DNA of 64,000 bases from NCBI GenBank assembly GCA_963383645.1, contig OY726571.1, forward strand, positions 79,645,108 to 79,709,107. Direction: 5' to 3'. The notes beneath the pieces are model-generated. The model was not told where the DNA came from and did not search any database. It worked only from the letters and a program-made list of their open reading frames with translations. The position numbers and the translations under genes were made by a program. Source of the DNA: Muscardinus avellanarius. Its lineage: Eukaryota; Chordata; Mammalia; Rodentia; Gliridae. Of the stretch, positions 57,304-64,000 are shown in pieces; position 1 is the first letter of the stretch; the number at the start of each line of letters is the position of its first letter.

Positions 57304-57655
57304 TATATTGTCTTACAGATCTGGACGTCAACATCGAAAATCATCTCATGGGGCTAAACTAAAGGTATACTGAAAGCCCTAGGAAAAAAATAAATTTCCA
57401 TCCTTTTCCCATCTCCTAGAGGGTGCTCACATTTCTTGCCTTATTGCTCTCTTAAAAGATAGCCATCATGTGAACTTTGTCCTCCTCACATCATATTACT
57501 CAGACCTCTTCTTAAGTTTTCTTGTTCTCTTAAGTGCCCTTGTGATTACATTGATACCACCTGGAAAATCGAGGACAATCTCCCATCTCAACATCCTTTA
57601 TTAGGAATTTTAATACCATTTTTAACTTTAAATGTCCTTTACTATGTAGTCATAT

Positions 57656-57962
57656 TAGTCAGTTTTCTGATGCTGTCACAAAATGCCTAAGACAATAAAC
57701 TTAAGAAGGTGCAAAAGTTTATTTTGGCTCAGTGTTTCAGAGTTTTCAGTCTATGATTTCTTGGCCACACTGGGGCTATTGGAAGTAAAGCAAATAGGAG
57801 AGGCTACACTCCCAATATACCCTTCCAAGACACACCCCCAGGAACCTTTCTCCCACTGGGCCCTACTTTCTGAAGGTTCTGCCACTGTCCAATGACACCA
57901 CATGTTGGAGGCCAAGACTTCAACACATGAGCCTTTGGGAGACATTCATATCTAAACCATAA
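57656..57962 (-). mobile_element. Second MaLR-type LTR fragment
   Basis: Plus strand: 'tagtcagttttctgatgctg', 'aaaagtttattttggctcag', 'caatgacaccacatgttgga', 'gggagacattcatatctaaa' and the terminal 'ccataaca'. Read in reverse it is a MaLR LTR beginning TGTTATGG. Confidence 0.75.
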
Positions 57963-57971
57963 CAGTAACCT

Positions 57972-58109
57972 CTGAGCTACACTCTCAGCCCTATTTTTTA
58001 TTCCTTATTTTGAGGGCCTCACTAAGTAGGTGAGGCTGTCCGCGAATCGCGATCCTCCTGTTTCAGCCTCCCAAATGCTGGAATTACAAGCATGTGCCAC
58101 CATGCCTGG
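57972..58109 (-). mobile_element. Type A SINE lacking its 3' tail, with TSD
   Basis: Starts within the ID tail at 'ctgagctacactctcagccc' and ends 'gtgccaccatgcctgg'. The repeat 'cagtaacct' flanks it (57963-57971; 58110-58118). The last 40 or so bases of the element and the poly-A are absent although direct repeats are present. Confidence 0.85.
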
Positions 58110-58118
58110 CAGTAACCT

Positions 58119-58448
58119 AATCAGGAGATTAGGCATCTTGGAGAAAAAGGAAGCATTATCCTTTTTAACAAACAGGTAAAATGGACCATCCACATACACA
58201 TGTACACAATAAATTGAATCACCATACCCACAGAATAAACTTGGAGACCTTTCTCTGCCTAAACTTTAAATAAAATTGGAAATCCATGTTCCAGATCTTT
58301 CTTTGTGTCCAAACTATGGTTGATGACTTGCACTTTATTCAAATTCCTGTCTCTCAGCTATTGTCTAAATTATTTACCCAAAGTGAAAGAGAGCATTGAT
58401 ATAAATCCTGAAGAGCTTTTGTGCACACAGAGTTTTCCTACTTTAAAA
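58119..58448. other. Unclassified sequence
   Basis: Nothing recognised. Confidence 0.4.
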
Positions 58449-58458
58449 TTCACTACAA

Positions 58459-58671
58459 GCTAGGCATGCTGGTGCATGCTTGTAATCACAGTACTTGGGA
58501 GGCTGAGACAGGAAGATCCAGGTTCATGGACAGCGTCAGCTACTTAGTGAGGCTCTGCACAACTTAGTGAGACCCTGTTTCAAAATAAAGAATAAAAAAT
58601 AGGGCTCAGGGTGTAACTCAGAAGTAGAATGCCCCTGGGTTCAATCCCCAGTACTAAAAAAAAAAATTGTT
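58459..58671 (+). mobile_element. Type A SINE, full length
   Basis: Head 'gctaggcatgctggtgcatg', tail 'gggttcaatccccagtacta'. Perfect TSD 'ttcactacaa' at 58449-58458 and 58672-58681. Confidence 0.96.
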
Positions 58672-58681
58672 TTCACTACAA

Positions 58682-59900
58682 AGATGATCCTGTGGACAAG
58701 AAGGGAATGATAAAGATTCGTGTTCAGTACTACGATTGTAAGAATGAGTGGATTCTGTTAATCATTGTGTTAGGAAGTTTGTTATATATGAAGTTAAGGG
58801 GCAGGAATTTCACTAAATTAATGTGTCTATTCAATGATTTTTGTGAAACATTTTCAGAAATTCAAAATAATAAAGCTAAAAGAAAGACATCTGGATTTAA
58901 TTAAAGCATTCAGCAGGACCGCTTAGGGAGGTAGTCTTTGTGTGAGCAAATGGCCAGGAGTTTGATTCACAAGAGAGGATCTATAAAGAGATAGATATTT
59001 TGGGCAGAGATAAAAATAGCTGACCTCCTTTCACATCGCTGTTTTCTGGTCTGTTTCACTGGTGATTTCTTTGGAACTCATCTACACTCATGCATGAGTT
59101 AAAAGGAAACACACCTTATAGGTGTGGTTCACCAAATGGTGAACTAGCTCTGTTACACTGCAGGCTGGCAGTTTGGACCTTTCATGACCTAATTCCAGGG
59201 GATCCGGCAAAGATACTTTCTACATTTCTGATGATCGAGAGGGAGAAAGTTTGACCAGCTATTGGGACAATGATGATTTTATCAGGAACTTATTAACACT
59301 GGTTTCTATGAGTAAAAGGGACTCAGGCTGTGTGATATGTGCTTTTTACTATCCATATTTAGAACATCAGAAAGTGTCTCAACTGTATCCCATCCCAGCA
59401 TCCTTAAATTCAGATTCATACTTGCTGTGGAACTGTATCCTTTGAAAACTTTACAACCACCAGGAAATTTCTGAAGGTTCTAGGAAATCAAGCAGATTTA
59501 TGTTCAGGGCTTTTTCCCCCTTCTGTATCCAAAGAAAGATACGGTTAGGCCAAATGGCTTGGAATGAGTCCTTCTACTTTACAACCTGCAGGGGAGATAA
59601 GATTTCTAAAACTTCCATAGTTATTTACACAGCATGCAATTCTCACATTTTCCTTACCATGTTGTATTAAATTCAGTCTATTTAGAAGATGCAGATTATT
59701 TTTTAATATGTGAGGCTTTTTAAATAAAGGTCATCACCAAAAAATAATGTTTGAAGTGACTTTCATATACAATCTAAGGAATAGTGAGAATTAGACTCAA
59801 CACAAACATCACATGGCTCCACTATGATTAGTAAATTTTGAGTAAAATATATTTTTCTACCTGTAAAATTTGAATACTTGAACAAACATTAAAATCTGAT
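58682..59900. other. Unclassified mostly unique sequence
   Basis: A 91-codon ORF (58629-58904) starts in the SINE tail and runs into this region; no domain is recognisable. Confidence 0.4.
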
Positions 59901-60110
59901 GGCTGGGCATTGTGGCACACGCTTGTAATCCCAGCATTCGGGAGGCTGAGACCAGAGGATTATGGTTCGGGGACAGCCTCAGGTACTTAGTGAGGACCTC
60001 TGCAACTTAGTGAGACCCTGTTTCAAAATAAAGAATAAAAAATAGGGCAGAGGATGTAGCTCGGAGGTCAAATGCCCCTGGGTTCCATCTCCAGATCCAC
60101 ACACACAAAA
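59901..60110 (+). mobile_element. Type A SINE, full length
   Basis: Head 'ggctgggcattgtggcacac', tail 'gggttccatctccagatcca'. TSD 'aaaatctgat'/'aaaatccgat' (59891-59900; 60111-60120). Confidence 0.95.
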
Positions 60111-60120
60111 AAAATCCGAT

Positions 60121-60682
60121 GAACAGTATACTTTTATTGTTCCCACAAATTCATTCTCTGTCATACTTTCAGATAAAGAATAAGAGTCAGTGTTTTTTTT
60201 TCACATGGGAAATATTGACTATGAGAACCACAGCAAAACATAGAAAGATCGCAGTCACAAAATTTTATTTTGAATTTTTTTAACATTTTATGAAAAAAAT
60301 TTTGACTTTTAAATCCATGACAGTTGATAAAATTAAGTGTTTTGAGGCTGGTCTTTAGATTTAGCATCTCTAGATTTTGTACTCAGAAGCATCTATGTTT
60401 CCTAGAAAGGGCTTACACAAAAGTGTCCCACTATCTAAACAACAACAACACAAAACCCCCTTTTTTTCAGAAAAGATGTATGGGACAGTATTAAAAATTA
60501 CAGAAGGATCAAAACAAATGTGTTGTGTTCCTGTTTTCATCGCAAGTGACTTATTACTTTTTTGCTCTTGCATAAAACTCAGAATCTAGCCAGAGGAATT
60601 GGGGGTGGATTTCATTCTTGTTCACCTTACCCACAATTTTGTGTTGAGAAGATAACATCTTTAGCACATTAGACATAAAATT
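60121..60682. other. Unclassified AT-rich sequence
   Basis: ORFs of 67-70 codons overlap on both strands at 60370-60589; not gene-like. Confidence 0.4.
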
Positions 60683-60884
60683 TTGGGGTACTAGAGTTTG
60701 AAGCCAAAGGCAGTCTACCTCCAAACTATACCCCTAGCCCTATTTTATTTTTATTTTTAAACAGGTTTTTACTAGGTTGATGAGAGTCTCACTCCTTGAA
60801 GAGGCTGTCCTTGAGCCTGCAATCCTCCTGTCTCAGCCTCCTAAGTACTGGGATTACAGGTGTGCACCACCACACCTGGCTAAC
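60683..60884 (-). mobile_element. Old type A SINE
   Basis: 'tactagagtttgaagccaaa' (tail), 'atgagagtctcactccttga', 'ggtgtgcaccaccacacctg' (head). Confidence 0.9.
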
Positions 60885-61617
60885 ACTGGGCATTTAGTAT
60901 GCAGGTTCGTTTTGGTCAATTAGAGTGGGCCAGTGTGAACTAAAAGGGCAAGGTCTTCAAGTTATGCCCTTTGGAAGAAAAATGAGGAGGTCAAAAGCAA
61001 ATACACCTTGAACTCTTGTTTAAGAGATCATCTGGCTGTGTTGTTAATGGCAGTGAGAATTGTTGTCCAAGTTCCAAGGGTCTCTTTGTGGGCGAATTCT
61101 ACTTCCTGAGTCTAGGTGCTTCCACACTCAACATGTCTATTGAAGAGTCCTTGGAAAAAGGATAAGGATAGCATTTCCAGGTTTTAGTTTTGACATTTGG
61201 AAGAGCTTGGAGATGAAAAAAATAGAAGTCCAGACAGAGAAAGAATAGAAGTAAACATCCCTTTTCATTGTGCTTTCAAGAGTAAATAAATGAATATATG
61301 TCTTGCGGAGGCTTAGCCAATATTTGCCATATCACTTACTGACATTCACCAGTCCCTCTCAACACAAAGGCAGAAGTAAAAGAAATAGCAGAATTCACAG
61401 TCCTGCTCCCTGCAGGCTTCACTTTGCATGGGCAGCTTTGACTATGAACCCTGGAACCTTTGGTCAGAGTCTTGACTGGCTGAAGATGACCCTTTCATTG
61501 AAATGTAAGGATGGCGGCCTTAGCACAGTCTATGTTTCTGGCAATAGAGATGTGCTTTCCTGAAAGACTATTGAATGCATGCATACTTGAGTATTTATTT
61601 GTTTGTGTGTTTGTTTT
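60885..61617. other. Unclassified sequence
   Basis: No repeat recognised; an 86-codon ORF at 61303-61563 has no domain. Confidence 0.4.
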
Positions 61618-61692
61618 GTGGTGCTAGGGATGTGACTGAAGACATCACACATGCTAAGCAAATGTTTCACTACTAAGTTGCACCCTTACCAC
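61618..61692 (-). mobile_element. ID element
   Basis: Reverse complement of an ID SINE: 'tggtgctagggatgtgactg', 'catcacacatgctaagcaaa' and 'tgtttcactactaagttgca'. Unlike the dimer tails it keeps the 'catgctaagcaa' middle typical of free ID elements. Confidence 0.85.
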
Positions 61693-61807
61693 TCTACTTA
61701 TGTTTAAAAAGTATAGACGTTGGTAAGGAGAACTACAAGTGTGTGCATTAGTAAAACAGAACCTTTAAATGGTACACTTAAATTGCTGACGGACTTCCAA
61801 ATGGAAT

Positions 61808-62025
61808 AGATTTTTTTTTTTCTTTTCTGAGGAACTAGGGATTGAACCCAAGGGCATTGTAGCACTAAACCATACCCCTAACCTTTTTAATGTTTTTATT
61901 TTAAAACAGAGTTTCTCCAGGTTGCTGAAATCCTCACTACCTGAATAAGGCTGGCCTCCAGTCTGTCATACTCCTGTCTCAACCTCCCAAGTACGAGAAT
62001 TACAGGTGTGTGCTGACATACCCAG
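61808..62025 (-). mobile_element. Old type A SINE
   Basis: 'gggattgaacccaagggcat' (tail), 'ccaggttgctgaaatcctca', 'gtgtgtgctgacatacccag' (head). Confidence 0.9.
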
Positions 62026-62053
62026 CTCAATGGAATATTTTAAAATTTGGTGA

Positions 62054-62271
62054 GCTGGGCATGGTAGCACATACTTGTAATCCCAGTACTTGTGAGGCTG
62101 AGACAGGAGGATCGCAGTTTTGAAGCCAGCCTTAGCTACTTAGTGAGGCCCTCTGCAATTTAGTGAGAAACAGTTTCAAAATAAAGGATAAAAAATAGGG
62201 CTGGGGGTGTAGCTCAGAGGTAGAATGCTTCTTGGCTTGATTCCCAGTACCATGAAATAAATAAAAATAAA
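62054..62271 (+). mobile_element. Type A SINE, full length
   Basis: Head 'gctgggcatggtagcacata', tail 'ggtagaatgcttcttggctt'. TSD 'aaaatttggtga' (62042-62053; 62272-62283). Confidence 0.95.
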
Positions 62272-62419
62272 TAAAATTTGGTGACAAAATGCCATACTCA
62301 CTGTCATCTTCTTCTCTATATTGAATGTCTTTGATACTTTAGTTGCTACTAAGTGTGGGCATTCCATGCCTACAATAGGTTGGCTTATGATAGAGTAATT
62401 TATAAAATAAAAGTGTAAG

Positions 62420-62560
62420 TAACGTCTGAACTTTACAATCTTGGAAGATGGCAATGTCCTTACTCATGGGGAAACTGGGTCTCCAAGAAACTGAGCACCT
62501 TGCCCAAGGCTACACAGATAATGAGAACCTTGGTCGTATGGCCTTGCTGGGACAAGATGG
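62420..62560 (+). mobile_element. MIR relic
   Basis: 'catggggaaactgggtctcc', 'aagaaactgagcaccttgcc' and 'caaggctacacagataatga' match the MIR core order. Confidence 0.75.
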
Positions 62561-62954
62561 AGCCAGTCTGCATTCCTAGATGGCCACTTTTTCCTGAAAC
62601 AAAGGAAGGGAAGGACTTTCTCTTTTACATTAATATTGACTTCAATTCTTCTAGGGAAAATTCACTCTTACTCAATTATTCCAGATCAGCATTTTGTGAA
62701 ATAAAAATTCACAGGATATCTGCCAACTAATTCCTATTTGGGTTGCACTAGAACCAAATGGCCCAAGAGACTTATGGTGTGAAAAACACTACATTATTAA
62801 AATACATTTATTAAGAGCTTTTTTTTCTTTTGCATTCTTTTCTCCAAATGGAGAGATATGGTGTCCCATTAATCTTGACACACTCAGATATACTCTCCTT
62901 CCTGGACCATCTTAAAGGGATGTGAAATAAAGGTTCATTTGCTTTCTGCCTATA

Positions 62955-63010
62955 ACAGTATCTAGACTTAATATCTAGACTTATAACAATATCTAGACTT
63001 AATCTAGACT
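62955..63010. repeat. Short tandem repeat of 'atctagactta'
   Basis: Four near-identical copies of the word in about 55 bases with variable spacing. Confidence 0.85.
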
Positions 63011-64000
63011 TTTTCTGTTATTGCATTCACAGCAGACTTCTTATTGAGTGATATAATATGATATGTACAAGCAAAGGAAAATTTCCCAATCTGGCTTTTC
63101 TCTTCTGAAACATTAAGCAGTGTTGTGTTTGACTACTTCTCTTGGTTTCTTATTATTTTTATACACGTCATTGGAGATGGTTTGCTATTTCTCATTCCTA
63201 ACTTATTTCTTAATCTTTTCCCAAAGAAAAAAGTGTTAGAAGGCATTTATTTACCTTATCATTTATTTGCCTTATCATTCAGTTCATGCTAAAGGAATTT
63301 TAGGACATTTGTATATTTCTATTTTGTGTATTCTTAAGTTTTTTCCCTGAATCTTAATTATACTTTGTTATATTTTTACATAAGCTTTACCATATTATGT
63401 TTAACATAGCTGCTGTCTAGAAAAATATTCTGGAAACAAATAATGTCCCAAGGAATCACTTAGAAAATATCATGAATATTTCATTAAAATTATTATCATT
63501 TTAAAAACCAAAACAATGTAGATTATCAAATAGCACCATTTATCCTTTGTATAATAACGTTCACATGTGAAACTCCTATCAGATTTTTGTTAGAACCTCT
63601 GAATGTTAAGTATGGTAAAAATCACATTTTATTCGAATTATAATAGGCCAAGCGGAGTGGAAAATCATTCAGATGAAGTTCAGTAATGCAAAATCTCCCA
63701 TGCAATATAAGTAAAAGTCCTTTATTTTCAATAACATATCCTAAAAATCCAACTGTTATCTAAACTTTACACTTACCTCTGATTGTATATAGGTTGTAAG
63801 AACAACTCTGCTGCCCTGTCTAGCACTGCATCTTTCAACCCTGACTGTGCTTATCTAAATAAGTCCAGGCACGCCAGGCCCAGGGGCATCGCCACCCATG
63901 AGCCATCAGTCTTCAAGTGGCAAGAGCTGACAAAAGAATGCCAACCTCTCTCCCCTTTGCTAAATCAATATTCCAGAGTAGAAAGTTAAAACTCCACTAC
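63011..64000. other. Unclassified sequence to window end
   Basis: AT-rich, no nameable repeat. A 68-codon ORF at 63783-63989 is in the only GC-richer part (63840-63960) and shows no domain. Confidence 0.4.

Larger units (their letters stand above)
56990..57655 (-). mobile_element. LTR, ERVL-MaLR (MLT1-like), split by a SINE
   Basis: Before the SINE: 'ttgcttctgtagaaattacc' and 'gtcgtttaaaacaacacgaa'. After it: 'ttgtcttacagatctggacg', 'tcatctcatggggctaaact', 'ccttgtgattacattgatac' and 'gaggacaatctcccatctca'. This is a MaLR-like LTR in reverse orientation. Confidence 0.75.

Noticed and set aside
15893..57962. A full endogenous retrovirus using the LTRs as a pair
   Set aside because: The LTRs lie in different orientations, belong to different MaLR types and have no gag or pol text between them; they are solo or fragmentary LTRs.
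1..64000. CRISPR array, operon, phage or bacterial genes
   Set aside because: All interspersed repeats are eukaryotic retroposons or DNA transposons; there are no evenly spaced short repeats and no dense ORFs.

Overview
This window is mammalian nuclear DNA, almost certainly from a rodent, and I find no protein-coding exon in it. It is AT-rich, intergenic or intronic sequence packed with retroposons. The rodent call rests on about 45 copies of a B1-type (7SL-like) head fused to an ID-type (tRNA-Ala-like) tail, the B1-dID architecture known from squirrels, mountain beaver and dormice, together with separate ID elements and rodent-type MaLR LTRs. The exact tail and head variants do not look like the common ground-squirrel consensus I know, so I stop at the squirrel-related clade (squirrel, mountain beaver or dormouse).

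Two SINE types are used in the entries. Type A (older): head with 'cagcattcgggaggctgag', an A-rich linker 'aataaagaataaaaaatagg', and a tail ending 'ctgggttccatccccagtac'. Type B (younger): head with 'ccgcgcttgggaggcggaga', an intact Pol III B-box 'ggttcgaagcc', 'gctggcttaagagaccctg', linker 'aaaatataaaataggtctgg', and a tail 'gaagggcttccaggaacccc' plus 'agtaccacc' and poly-A. Several copies are flanked by perfect target-site duplications (TSDs).

Layout: 1-13 kb holds an L1 relic, a Tigger-like DNA transposon, MIR, L2, SINEs and a 0.6 kb direct duplication (6101-6694 and 9415-10016). 13-24 kb has a SINE-free candidate conserved block, MaLR LTRs and long old L1 relics broken by type B SINEs. 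24-38 kb is repeat-dense, with nested L1s, LTRs in both orientations and a tandemly duplicated microsatellite. 38-41.4 kb has a second direct duplication, one copy of which carries an L1-derived insertion while the other preserves the empty site. 38.9-51.5 kb is strikingly poor in SINEs, and with 52.8-53.7 kb looks like regulatory sequence under constraint. 54-64 kb returns to ordinary repeat-rich DNA.

The open reading frames in the window are short, often overlap on both strands, and many are translations of the SINE consensus; I annotate none as a gene. The most unusual observations are two L1-derived insertions that share the same antisense/sense junction although they sit at different targets, a SINE with two heads and one tail inserted as one unit, the empty-site paralogue at 41.2 kb, and the SINE-poor, locally CpG-retaining block.
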